A stretch of 44,551 nt of DNA, taken from positions 1 through 44,551 of the forward strand of contig JANQPP010000066.1 in NCBI GenBank assembly GCA_028289405.1. Direction: 5' to 3'. Of this stretch, positions 19,164 through 27,514 are shown piece after piece. The position numbers and the translations under genes were made by a program. The notes beneath the pieces are model-generated. The model ran no database searches. It was not told the DNA's origin and was given only the letters and a program-made list of their open reading frames with translations. Source of the DNA: Pirellulales bacterium. Lineage in GTDB: Bacteria; Planctomycetota; Planctomycetia; Pirellulales; JANQPP01. Within the stretch, counting starts at the first letter, position 1, and each line of letters opens with the position of its first letter.

Positions 19164-21314
19164 ATGCGAAAGCAACTGTTTGTTGGTTTGTGGTTCTTAG
19201 CAACCCTTGGCGACACCTTCTCAGTCATTGCCAATGACCATTCACCGGTGTATCCGACGACCCGCCGCGTTGATCAGGTCGACGGCTATCACGGCATGGA
19301 GGTTGCCGATCCATACCGCTGGCTGGAAGCCGATATCCGCCAATCCAAGGAGGTTGCAGATTGGGTTCGCGCTCAGAATGCCGTCACGGCCAGTTACCTG
19401 GGATCGCATCCCCAGCGAGAGGTGATCCGCCACCACCTTGAACAGCATTGGAATTTCGAGCGGCAATCATCGCCAGTACGGGTCGGCAATGGTTACGCCT
19501 TTTTCCGTAATGATGGATTGCAAAATCACGCTGCCCTTTATCTTGCTGAAGATATTGATGCGGATCCACAATTACTCATCGATCCGAACCGTTGGTCGGA
19601 AGATGGTTCGATCGCCCTCACGGGGACATTATTCAGCCGCGACGGTCGTTATCTTGCATATGCGGTCTCCGAAGCCGGTTCCGATTGGCAGACTTGGCAC
19701 GTGCTGGACGTGAGGTCTGGAAAGCGACTTCCGGACCAATTGAAGTGGATCAAATTCGGCTATGTGCAATGGACTAAGGACGGTAAAGGATTCTATTACA
19801 ACCGCTTTGAGCAGCCTCGGCCAGAAACCAAATTCCAAGAATTTAGTCTGAATCAGAAAATCTACTACCATCGCGTTGGGACGGAGCAAGATAAGGATTT
19901 GTTAGTCTATCACCGCCCGGATCATCCCGAGTGGCGATTCGTGAGCGTGCTGGCTCGCGACGAGCGTTACTTGATCATCGTAATGCGGGAAGCGGACGAC
20001 GATCGAATGCGTATCGCCTACAAGGAACTCTCCACGCCGGACAAGCCGTTTGTCGATCTGATCGATCGCTTTGAACATCAATTCTCCTTCATTGGCAACG
20101 ACGGTCCGGTCTTCTATTTCCTGACGACCCATTCAGCCCCCCGTCGGCGGCTGATCGCCATCGATATCGATAATCCTACCCCACATAATTGGTGGGAAAT
20201 CATTCCTGAAGGCGAGGAGACGCTATTCGACATCGGATGTGTTGGCGGGCATTTTCTCGCCGTCTCTTTTAGCGACGCAAGCACGCGAGTTCGCGTCTAC
20301 ACACAAGACGGCGAACATGTGCGAAACGTGGACTTGCCAACCATAGGCACCGCCGCTGGATTCGGAGGCTGGCCCGAGGATACGGAAACCTTTTACTCAT
20401 TCTCTAGCTTCACGACGCCTCGGACGGTCTACCGTTACAATGTGGCAACAGGCGAGAGTACTCCTATCCAGCAGCCAAAACTTACCTTCAATCCAGATGA
20501 CTACGAAGTCAAACAGATCTTCTACCAGAGCAAGGATGGAACCCGCGTGCCGATGTTTGTGTCACATAAGCGCGGTCTCGACCTTGATGAACCCAATCCA
20601 ACATTACTATATGGGTATGGAGGCTATGGCTTTGTCTTGAAGCCGTGGTTTTCAATGAGTGCCATGGCCTGGATGGAAGCAGGCGGTGTCTATGCCGTTC
20701 CGAATATTCGCGGTGGGGGCGAGTACGGAGTGGAGTGGCACGAGGCCGGCACTCGAACCAAGAGACAAAATGTATTCGACGATTTCATCGCGGCGGCTCA
20801 GTGGCTCATCGACAACAACTACACACTGCCAGAGAAACTCGCCATCCACGGAGATAGCAATGGCGGATTGCTCGTCGCCACCGTACTAACCCAACGGCCC
20901 GAATTGTTCGGCGCATGTCTCTGCGGAGTGCCTCTGACCGACATGCTCCGCTTCTCACTGTACGCCGATGGCGGATGGGCCTTCACGGAATTTGGCTCGC
21001 CGGACGATCCGGACGAATTCCAGGCCCTGTTCGACTATTCTCCCTACCATAACGTCAAGCCAGGAACGCCGTATCCGCCGACTCTTGTGACCACGGGGGA
21101 TACGGACGACCGGGCTGTCCCGTTGCATAGTTTCAAATTCGTCGCCGCCTTGCAGCATGCCCAGGCGGGTCTCGCGCCGGTGCTCTTGCGAGTTGAGCAT
21201 CGCGGAGGACATGGAGGCAACAAGCCAACGGCAAAGCGGATCGAGGAAGTCACGGACGAATTCGTATTCCTTGCGCGAAGCCTGAATATGAAATGGATAC
21301 CACAACGGCCATAG
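19164..21314 (+). CDS. Exported prolyl oligopeptidase (peptidase family S9A)
   Basis: 716 residues, the usual length for the family. A signal peptide (about 1-23) is followed by YPTTRRVDQVDGYHGMEVADPYRWLE, split here as the known start of S9A (VADPYRWLE). A seven-bladed propeller occupies about 85-440. The alpha/beta-hydrolase domain has the nucleophile in HGDSNGGLL (Ser565), the acid in GDTDDRAVPLHSFKF (Asp649) and the base in RGGHGG (His683), the complete catalytic triad. These enzymes cut short proline-containing peptides after Pro; the propeller keeps out folded proteins. Here it should act in the periplasm on imported or envelope-derived peptides. GAGGTTGAG precedes the ATG. The esterase gene follows 104 bases later. 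Confidence 0.95.
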   Translation: MRKQLFVGLWFLATLGDTFSVIANDHSPVYPTTRRVDQVDGYHGMEVADPYRWLEADIRQSKEVADWVRAQNAVTASYLGSHPQREVIRHHLEQHWNFERQSSPVRVGNGYAFFRNDGLQNHAALYLAEDIDADPQLLIDPNRWSEDGSIALTGTLFSRDGRYLAYAVSEAGSDWQTWHVLDVRSGKRLPDQLKWIKFGYVQWTKDGKGFYYNRFEQPRPETKFQEFSLNQKIYYHRVGTEQDKDLLVYHRPDHPEWRFVSVLARDERYLIIVMREADDDRMRIAYKELSTPDKPFVDLIDRFEHQFSFIGNDGPVFYFLTTHSAPRRRLIAIDIDNPTPHNWWEIIPEGEETLFDIGCVGGHFLAVSFSDASTRVRVYTQDGEHVRNVDLPTIGTAAGFGGWPEDTETFYSFSSFTTPRTVYRYNVATGESTPIQQPKLTFNPDDYEVKQIFYQSKDGTRVPMFVSHKRGLDLDEPNPTLLYGYGGYGFVLKPWFSMSAMAWMEAGGVYAVPNIRGGGEYGVEWHEAGTRTKRQNVFDDFIAAAQWLIDNNYTLPEKLAIHGDSNGGLLVATVLTQRPELFGACLCGVPLTDMLRFSLYADGGWAFTEFGSPDDPDEFQALFDYSPYHNVKPGTPYPPTLVTTGDTDDRAVPLHSFKFVAALQHAQAGLAPVLLRVEHRGGHGGNKPTAKRIEEVTDEFVFLARSLNMKWIPQRP

Positions 21315-21418
21315 TCGCATGTTTGGGATCATTTCACCCTCGAAAGGTACGTATCTCGGACTGGCAGCTACAGCCGTTCAGGCTCGACTGCGGAATTGGA
21401 ACATGAGAGGACAAATAG

Positions 21419-23047
21419 ATGAATGCCGTTTCCGCGTGCCTTGTACTCTTGATTCTTGGCGAAGTGGGCAAAACGGATGCCGGCTGCCGGTCCATCCTTG
21501 AGGATCGATATCGTGCTGTTTCCGCCGCAATTGTCGCGGAGGACTTGGAGGCGATTGCCGCGATGGGCTATCGCTCGTTCGCGGCCAGCGCGGAAGACCT
21601 CCGTAGCATTTGGCAGGCAAACTTCCAAATGGTCGCCGAATATGGTCCCGTTGCGTTCGAGCTAGTGGACGTCATGGAAACTGGTAACGACTTGGTCGCT
21701 GTCGTCGATCGCCGGATCTTTTTCCGTTTTGAAGGAACCACCGAACAACAATTCGAGCAGGGCCGCTCGCGCGATCGCTGGACACGCACGGACGGACATT
21801 GGCGACTCGTCAACCGTGAGGAAATTGGCGAGCGGACGCATGGACAAGTCCTGCCGGATGCCGGGCCAGTTAGCCCGCGTCTCCGTCAGCTTCAATCGGC
21901 CATCGAACGGGGCCAATCGCAGGCGATTCCTGAATTTTGGGCCGAAGTTTCCGGCAAGTGCCCGCTAGTGGAACCGCTGTCGGACGAGCCAAGCCAAAGA
22001 CTCGTTACATTTCTGTGGAGAGACGACGCCGCCACGGAACAAGTGGAAGTTCGCGGTGTTCCCGATGATCCGTCGTGCAACCATTTTGGCCGCTTACCGG
22101 AATCCGATGTTTGGTACAAGAGTGTACGTCTTCCCAGCGATTCGCGTTTCATCTACGTTCTGATCGTGCGAAGACGCATTGCTCACTCCGAGGATGGAGA
22201 AGCGTTGCGGGAAGGAACGCTCGTGGAAACCTACCCGCTCGACCCGCTCAATCCGCTGGTGTTCAATGCGGGCTCCGTGCTCGAGCTTCCAGACGCTCCG
22301 CGAGATATGTGGCACGTCGCGCGCGAGAAAGTTCCCAGGGGCCGTGTGGAACGCCATCGAATCGAGAGCAAAAGACTGGGCGAGACACGGTCCATACGTG
22401 TCTACGTTTCTTCGCGCCAAGGTGATCCATCAATGGCGACGGCATTGGCGGTGTTTCTGGATGGTGAGGATTCCGAAGACCTCATGTCGTTGCCGACGGT
22501 GTGCGATAATCTTGTCGCTGACGGAAAAATTTCACCGCTCGTCGCCGTGCTCGTGGACTCGCATGGGACGCGAGGCAAGGATCTCAACTTTAACGATTCG
22601 TTCATCGATTTCTTGGCCGACGAGCTGATTCCCTGGGTTTCCAAGCATTGCGGCGCACACTTCCAGCCGGACCGCACGGTGATCGGCGGTTTGAGCTTGG
22701 GTGGCCTGGCGGCCACGTACGCCGGTTGCCAACGTCCGGATACGTTTAGAAACGTCTTGTCACAATCCGGTGCCTTTTGGCGACGCCGGCCGGACCGTTC
22801 CGACCTGCCCGAAGGGTGGCTCCCAGGCGAGATCGCCAAAGGAAGTTCACCGAAGGTCCGTTTCTACCTTGAAGTCGGACGTTTCGAGTCGCCCAGCATG
22901 GTGGAGAACAACCGCCGCATGCGCGACGTGTTAATCGCCAAAGGCTGCAAAGTCCACTACTCCGAATACCATGGCGGCCACGACCACGTCAATTGGCGCG
23001 TCTCCGTCGGGAAAGGCTTAATCGCCTTACTCGGCGAACAACAATGA
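21419..23047 (+). CDS. Exported esterase (Fes/IroE-like) with N-terminal NTF2-like domain
   Basis: 542 residues, ribosome site GAGAGGA before the ATG, signal peptide about 1-20. Residues about 25-140 look like an NTF2/SnoaL-type cone (DRYRAVSAAIVAEDLEAI, FFRFEG, RWTRTDGHWRLVNRE), and a middle part (about 160-300) resembles the N-terminal sandwich of enterochelin esterases (VTFLWRDDAATEQVEVRG, DVWYKSVRLPSD). The C-terminal alpha/beta hydrolase has GGLSLGGLAATYAG (Ser426) and GGHDHVNWR (His521), typical of the Fes/putative esterase family (PF00756). Family members cut siderophore or feruloyl esters. No iron-uptake genes are nearby, so the substrate is open. The NTF2-like addition is unusual for Fes-like proteins. 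Confidence 0.87.
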   Translation: MNAVSACLVLLILGEVGKTDAGCRSILEDRYRAVSAAIVAEDLEAIAAMGYRSFAASAEDLRSIWQANFQMVAEYGPVAFELVDVMETGNDLVAVVDRRIFFRFEGTTEQQFEQGRSRDRWTRTDGHWRLVNREEIGERTHGQVLPDAGPVSPRLRQLQSAIERGQSQAIPEFWAEVSGKCPLVEPLSDEPSQRLVTFLWRDDAATEQVEVRGVPDDPSCNHFGRLPESDVWYKSVRLPSDSRFIYVLIVRRRIAHSEDGEALREGTLVETYPLDPLNPLVFNAGSVLELPDAPRDMWHVAREKVPRGRVERHRIESKRLGETRSIRVYVSSRQGDPSMATALAVFLDGEDSEDLMSLPTVCDNLVADGKISPLVAVLVDSHGTRGKDLNFNDSFIDFLADELIPWVSKHCGAHFQPDRTVIGGLSLGGLAATYAGCQRPDTFRNVLSQSGAFWRRRPDRSDLPEGWLPGEIAKGSSPKVRFYLEVGRFESPSMVENNRRMRDVLIAKGCKVHYSEYHGGHDHVNWRVSVGKGLIALLGEQQ

Positions 23048-23426
23048 GCATTTCAACCCCGGGGTTCCGATTCCGCCAAATAGCATGCCCCGGTAATCGC
23101 CACAAGCACCTTGGCGACAAAGAGTTGTTGTTACATTCCAGGGCATCGGCATGACTTCGGGACGCAGAGGCCATCGCTGCGGGCAATCCCGTCACTCAGT
23201 AAGTCTCAGCTACCGTCTTCGTGCTCCAGTAATACGGCAACTTGTTCCACGATTAGCTGTCCGTTAAAAACGCCATCGACCTCGCGTGGGTCGCAGCCAA
23301 GCTGCTCGCCGTTTTGCAAAATTGCGGCTTACACTGCCACTTGGAGTTCCAGTTTCTGCGATGCGACAGGCTGTTGGGCAATTCAGCAGCTTTTCATGGC
23401 TCCTGCGTTTTCTTCACGGTGAAGTC
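23048..23426. other. Intergenic stretch without a supported gene
   Basis: About 380 bases. On the minus strand 23206-23319 a short frame reads ILQNGEQLGCDPREVDGVF and looks protein-like. It is closed upstream by a stop and has only a TTG start, so it may be a gene remnant. On the plus strand no frame has a fitting start and ribosome site until the CPXCG gene. No RNA or repeat seen. Confidence 0.4.
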
Positions 23427-23621
23427 ATGCAAGATGAAGCGAGTTACACCTGCGATGGCTGCGGAGAAGAAATCGTCATTCCGCTCGATCTCTCCCAGGG
23501 CATGCATCAGGAATACGTCGAGGATTGTCCCGTCTGCTGTCGCGCGAATGTGATTCACATCGAAATCGACGAGGACGGCGAAGCAAGCGTCTGGGCGGAA
23601 TTGGAACAAGATTACCCATAA
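23427..23621 (+). CDS. Small CPXCG-motif zinc-ribbon protein
   Basis: 64 residues. Two cysteine pairs are visible, YTCDGCGEEI (CxxC) and DCPVCCRANVIHIEI (CPVCC), spaced about 25 residues apart. This is the pattern of the CPXCG cysteine-rich family (PF14255-like), small soluble zinc-ribbon proteins of unknown role common in bacteria, and the length is typical. Its end is acidic (EIDEDGEASVWAELEQD), also typical. The frame is open upstream to 23286, but the family length supports the ATG at 23427, which has only a weak ribosome site (GGTGA). Confidence 0.85.
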   Translation: MQDEASYTCDGCGEEIVIPLDLSQGMHQEYVEDCPVCCRANVIHIEIDEDGEASVWAELEQDYP

Positions 23622-23635
23622 ATTCCATCGTCGGC

Positions 23636-23788
23636 ATGGAATTTCGGGTTGGCTTGATTGCCTTGCTCGTGCTGGGGTTGCCCTTTTCCGCGTTGATTTT
23701 GGCAACCGAACATGGCATAACGTTTTGCATGCCTTCCGGATGGCCCCCCGGCAATCCAGATTCCTTCCCCTATCCTCTCCATTACTGA
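23636..23788 (+). CDS. Possible 50-residue exported peptide overlapping the PSD1 gene start
   Basis: The frame from the ATG at 23636 gives a hydrophobic N-terminus (VGLIALLVLGLPFSALILA) and a short polar tail. Its TGA shares one base with the ATG of the PSD1 gene (TGATG), a common arrangement for coupled translation. There is no ribosome site in front of it and no recognisable family. It may be a coupling leader for the PSD1 gene, which lacks its own ribosome site, or a chance frame. Confidence 0.3.
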   Translation: MEFRVGLIALLVLGLPFSALILATEHGITFCMPSGWPPGNPDSFPYPLHY

Positions 23789-26001
23789 TGCGTGGTTCGG
23801 CAGCGAACACAATCTGGTGGCTGACATTACTGCTAGCGTCGTGGCTTGTGGCGGATGAGGGTTGGTCATCAGAGCCCGCTCACCAAACCGTCGCTGTCAC
23901 TTTCGAATCCGACATTCAGCCCCTGTTGACGAAGTTCGGCTGTAATTCGGGACCCTGTCACGGCAAGGCCCGAGGGCAGAATGGTTTTGCCTTGTCGCTG
24001 CTCGGCTTCGATTCGGATTTTGACCATGAGGCGATTGTCCGCGAGGCTCGGGGGAGGCGTGTTTTTCCCGCGGCCCCCGAGGAGAGTTTGCTGTTGCAAA
24101 AGGCGACGGCCCAGTTGCCTCACGGTGGTGGCGTGCGGTTCGAAGCCGGCAGCCCTCCGTATGAGTTGCTGCGGACGTGGATTGCCTCGGGTTCGCCGCG
24201 CACTCCCGAGGACGCCCCCCAATTGCTCCACGTGGTGGTGGAGCCAAGCCAACGCAGCCTGGCTCCCCGCGAAAAATTCTCCTTGCATGTTAGGGCCGAG
24301 TATTCCGACGGCAGTGAACGGGATGTGACCGACGCCAGCGCTTTTCAGTCCAACGATAGCACCCTCGCGACCGTCAGCCGGGACGGGCTATTGCAGGCCG
24401 GTCCCGTGCCGGGCGAAACCGCGATCATGGTGCGGTATATGAACCACATCACCGTGTGTAAGGTGACGATCCCCTTGCCCGGCGAGTTGGACGCAGGCGA
24501 TTACGCCAGTTTGCCCCGAAAACACCCCATCGATGCGCTGGTGTGGGACAAGCTGAAACTGTTGGGCATGTGGCCCTCGGAAGTGGCGAGCGACGCCACG
24601 TTTCATCGCCGGGCTTACTTGCGGGCCATTGGCCGGTTGCCAACACCCGACGAAACTCGCGTTTTTCTGGCCGACGATCGAGAGGACAAACGGGAAACGC
24701 TGATTCACGATCTGCTCGCCCGGCCTGAATACGCCGACTTTTGGGCCAACAAATGGGCGGACCTCTTGCGGCCCAATCCGTACCGCGTGGGGATGAAGGC
24801 GGTCTGGATGCTCGATGCCTGGCTGCGGGACGCCTTCCGCCGGAACATGCCGTATGACCAATTCGCACGAGAACTGGTCACCGCGCGGGGCAGCACTTGG
24901 CACAACGGCGCCACGGTGATTTTTCGAGACCGCCCACAAACCGTGGAAATCGCCTCTTCGGTGAGCCAATTGTTCTTGGGCGTGCGTCTGGAGTGCGCGA
25001 AGTGCCACCATCATCCCTTTGAAGTCTGGAGCCAAGACGATTTCTACGGCTTCGCGGCCTTCTTCTCCCGCGTGGGGCACCGGGGCGGTTTGTCCCCTCC
25101 GATTTCAGGCGGCGAGGAATTAATCTACACCAGCCGATCTGGTCAGCTCGCGCATGGTCGCACGGGCGAATCGGTAGCGCCCAAACCGCTGGCGGCCCCC
25201 TCGCCCGATTTGGCACCCGAGGAAGATCCTCGCGAGGCGCTGGCGGAGTGGATGACCGACGATGCCAACCCCTACTTCGCCCAGGTCATGGCCAATCGCG
25301 TCTGGGCCGAGATTATGGGCCAGGGACTCGTGGAGCCGGTGGATGATCTCCGGGCGACGAATCCTGCTTCCAATCAGCCGCTGCTCGATTTTCTCGCCGA
25401 AGACTTCCGCGCGCATGATTACGACATCAAGCATTTGATCCGCACGATCATGACCTCGCGGGTGTTCGGCCTGAGTTCGACCCCCTCGGAGCGGAATATT
25501 GCCGATCTCAATAACTTCTCTCGCTACTATCGCCAGCGGTTCCGCGCGGAAGTCCTGCTGGACGCGATCAACGACGTGCTCGATGTCGAGGAGGAATTCT
25601 CGGCCATGCCGCCGGGTTCCCGGGCCACGCAATTGTGGACGCACCGGGCCTCGTCCTTGTTTTTGGATACCTTTGGACGGCCCGATCCAAACCAGGATCC
25701 GCCTTGTGAACGCACATCCGATTCAACGACTCCGCAGATCCTGCATCTGATGAATTCGCCTGAACTGAATCGCAAACTGTCGCTCGATTCCGCCGTGCCC
25801 GCGCGACTGGCCTCCAGTTGCCGGTCCGCCGCGGAAATCGTCGAAGAGACGTATTTGCGGGTCTACTGCCGCTTTCCGACGGACGATGAAGCCGAACGGG
25901 CCTTGGCCATTTTTCCCGGCGAGGAAGCGGACCGCCGGCAGGCCGTGGAGGACCTGTTTTGGGCGCTCATCAACACGCCTGAATTCCTGTTCATCGATTG
26001 A
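23788..26001 (+). CDS. Planctomycete PSD1-type exported protein (cytochrome-like, Big2, DUF1549, DUF1553)
   Basis: 737 residues from the ATG at 23788, with a signal peptide (about 1-28). A small heme-like segment follows, KFGCNSGPCHGKARGQNG (Cys52, Cys57, His58: C-x4-CH spacing). A Big2-like Ig fold lies at about 150-240 (SLHVRAEYSDGSERDVTD, FQSNDSTLATVSRDG). DUF1549 spans about 250-430 and contains a true CxxCH in ECAKCHHHPFEVW (Cys403, Cys406, His407). DUF1553 spans about 480-735 (NPYFAQVMANRVWAEIMGQG, LVEPVDDLR). Such proteins are hallmarks of Planctomycetes, very often encoded just before a DUF1501 protein, as here (15 bases). Their function is unproven; heme binding at the CxxCH and a role in breaking down polymers at the cell surface have been proposed. 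Confidence 0.95.
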   Translation: MRGSAANTIWWLTLLLASWLVADEGWSSEPAHQTVAVTFESDIQPLLTKFGCNSGPCHGKARGQNGFALSLLGFDSDFDHEAIVREARGRRVFPAAPEESLLLQKATAQLPHGGGVRFEAGSPPYELLRTWIASGSPRTPEDAPQLLHVVVEPSQRSLAPREKFSLHVRAEYSDGSERDVTDASAFQSNDSTLATVSRDGLLQAGPVPGETAIMVRYMNHITVCKVTIPLPGELDAGDYASLPRKHPIDALVWDKLKLLGMWPSEVASDATFHRRAYLRAIGRLPTPDETRVFLADDREDKRETLIHDLLARPEYADFWANKWADLLRPNPYRVGMKAVWMLDAWLRDAFRRNMPYDQFARELVTARGSTWHNGATVIFRDRPQTVEIASSVSQLFLGVRLECAKCHHHPFEVWSQDDFYGFAAFFSRVGHRGGLSPPISGGEELIYTSRSGQLAHGRTGESVAPKPLAAPSPDLAPEEDPREALAEWMTDDANPYFAQVMANRVWAEIMGQGLVEPVDDLRATNPASNQPLLDFLAEDFRAHDYDIKHLIRTIMTSRVFGLSSTPSERNIADLNNFSRYYRQRFRAEVLLDAINDVLDVEEEFSAMPPGSRATQLWTHRASSLFLDTFGRPDPNQDPPCERTSDSTTPQILHLMNSPELNRKLSLDSAVPARLASSCRSAAEIVEETYLRVYCRFPTDDEAERALAIFPGEEADRRQAVEDLFWALINTPEFLFID

Positions 26002-26016
26002 AAGAGGGTTGGACCT

Positions 26017-27351
26017 ATGGCGATCCATCGCAACTGCCAGGGAATCAAGCGGCGGGACTGCCTCAAGCTGGGGCTCGGCGCCCTGCTGGGGGGTGGTTTT
26101 GTCGATGCATTGCGGCTGCGTGCTACCGCCGGCAACAACGCTCGGGCGAATACGAGTTGCATTCTCTTCTGGTTGGACGGTGGACCCAGCCACTTCGAAA
26201 CGTTCGATCCCAAGCCGGACGCGCCCAGCGAGATTCGTGGTGAATTCAGCCCGATTTCCACGAAGGTGCCGGGCGTGATCTTCTCCGAAAACATGGAACG
26301 GCTCGCGGCGCTGAATGACAAATTCACCGTCATCCGCTCCGTGCGGCACGATCAAAACAACCATGGTGCCGGCAATCACTACATGATGACCGGGGCTCCC
26401 ACGAGGATTCCCGTCAGTTGTGGCGCGTTCGTGAGCTTCCATCCCAGCATGGGCTCGGTGGTTTCCGCCCAGCGCGGCGCTCCAGACGGGCTCCCTCCTT
26501 ACTTCTCGCTGCCTTCCATGACGCGTTCCGGTGGCCCGAATTTTCTGGGTGCCCGGCACGCTCCGTTCGTCGTGGGAGACAATCCGAACAAAGACGATTT
26601 CCGTGTGCGGGACGTGACCATTCCCTCAGGACTGGAGGATGGCCGTTTTCTGGAGCGCCGACGTTTGCGTCAGGAATTGGACACCTTCCACCGCTTCCAA
26701 GACCGGGCCGCGGGGGATCCGGTGTTGGGTGTGGATGAAAACTTCCAACAGGCGGTCTCGTTGATCCATTCCCCCGCCGCGCAGCGGGCCTTTCAAATCG
26801 ACCGTGAGCCGGACCAGATTCGCGACGCCTATGGGCGGCATGGGCTGGGCCAAAGGGCTTTGCTGGCAAGGCGGTTGGTGGAAGCGGGCGTGCCTTTCGT
26901 GACCATCAACGATGGCGGCTGGGACCATCACTCGGAGATTTTTCCTAAGTTCCGCACGCAAGGCCGGGAACTCGAATCCGTGGTCGCTGCGTTAATCGAG
27001 GATCTCGACACGCGTGGCCTGCTGGAGACCACGCTGGTGTTGGTCATGGGCGAATTTGGCCGCACACCCAAGATTTCCACCTTGGCTGACCGCAAAACTC
27101 CTGGGCGCGACCATTGGTCCAATGCGATGTCGATTCTCGTGGCCGGATGCGGCACGCCCGGCGGGCAGGTGGTCGGTGCCACGGACCGTCGCGGATATTC
27201 CGCCGTGGAGAACGTGTACGCTCCGGAGAACCTCGTCTCCAGCGTTTATCTGAAGCTGGGAATCGATCCCGATACCATCCTCTACAACAATAGCGGTCGG
27301 CCCACACATTTGGTCAGTGATCCCCACCCCATCGCAGAGATCATGGGCTAA
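26017..27351 (+). CDS. DUF1501 exported protein with Tat signal
   Basis: 444 residues, ribosome site AGAGGG. The N-terminus carries a twin-arginine signal, KRRDCLKLGLGALLGG, so it is probably exported folded. The mature part starts with CILFWLDGGPSHFETFDPKP, the DUF1501 signature near residue 45. Family motifs follow: VIRSVRHDQNNHGAGNHYM, and near the end VLVMGEFGRTPKI and GRDHWSNAMSILVAG. The fold belongs to the alkaline-phosphatase/sulfatase superfamily; the Asp and His residues in these motifs would bind metal, which suggests a hydrolase of phosphate or sulfate esters, but no member is well characterised. Its 15-base spacing from the PSD1 gene points to one operon. Confidence 0.95.
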   Translation: MAIHRNCQGIKRRDCLKLGLGALLGGGFVDALRLRATAGNNARANTSCILFWLDGGPSHFETFDPKPDAPSEIRGEFSPISTKVPGVIFSENMERLAALNDKFTVIRSVRHDQNNHGAGNHYMMTGAPTRIPVSCGAFVSFHPSMGSVVSAQRGAPDGLPPYFSLPSMTRSGGPNFLGARHAPFVVGDNPNKDDFRVRDVTIPSGLEDGRFLERRRLRQELDTFHRFQDRAAGDPVLGVDENFQQAVSLIHSPAAQRAFQIDREPDQIRDAYGRHGLGQRALLARRLVEAGVPFVTINDGGWDHHSEIFPKFRTQGRELESVVAALIEDLDTRGLLETTLVLVMGEFGRTPKISTLADRKTPGRDHWSNAMSILVAGCGTPGGQVVGATDRRGYSAVENVYAPENLVSSVYLKLGIDPDTILYNNSGRPTHLVSDPHPIAEIMG

Positions 27352-27514
27352 AGCGTGGTCGAGTGATCCGCATTGCCAGAGAGTGGTCACATCTTGTGTC
27401 GGCGGCATGCGCTTGCGGTCTTCAGTGAGCCGATGACTCGCTTTTTTATTCGCGATGAATAGCCGAATGGAACTAGTTCTCGCATCGCATCCATCCATTT
27501 CTTTGAATCGCGTC

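Noticed and set aside
23206..23319. Minus-strand frame with protein-like text ILQNGEQLGCDPREVDGVF
   Set aside because: Closed upstream by a stop, TTG start only, 37 codons, no ribosome site. Perhaps a remnant, but not a supported gene.
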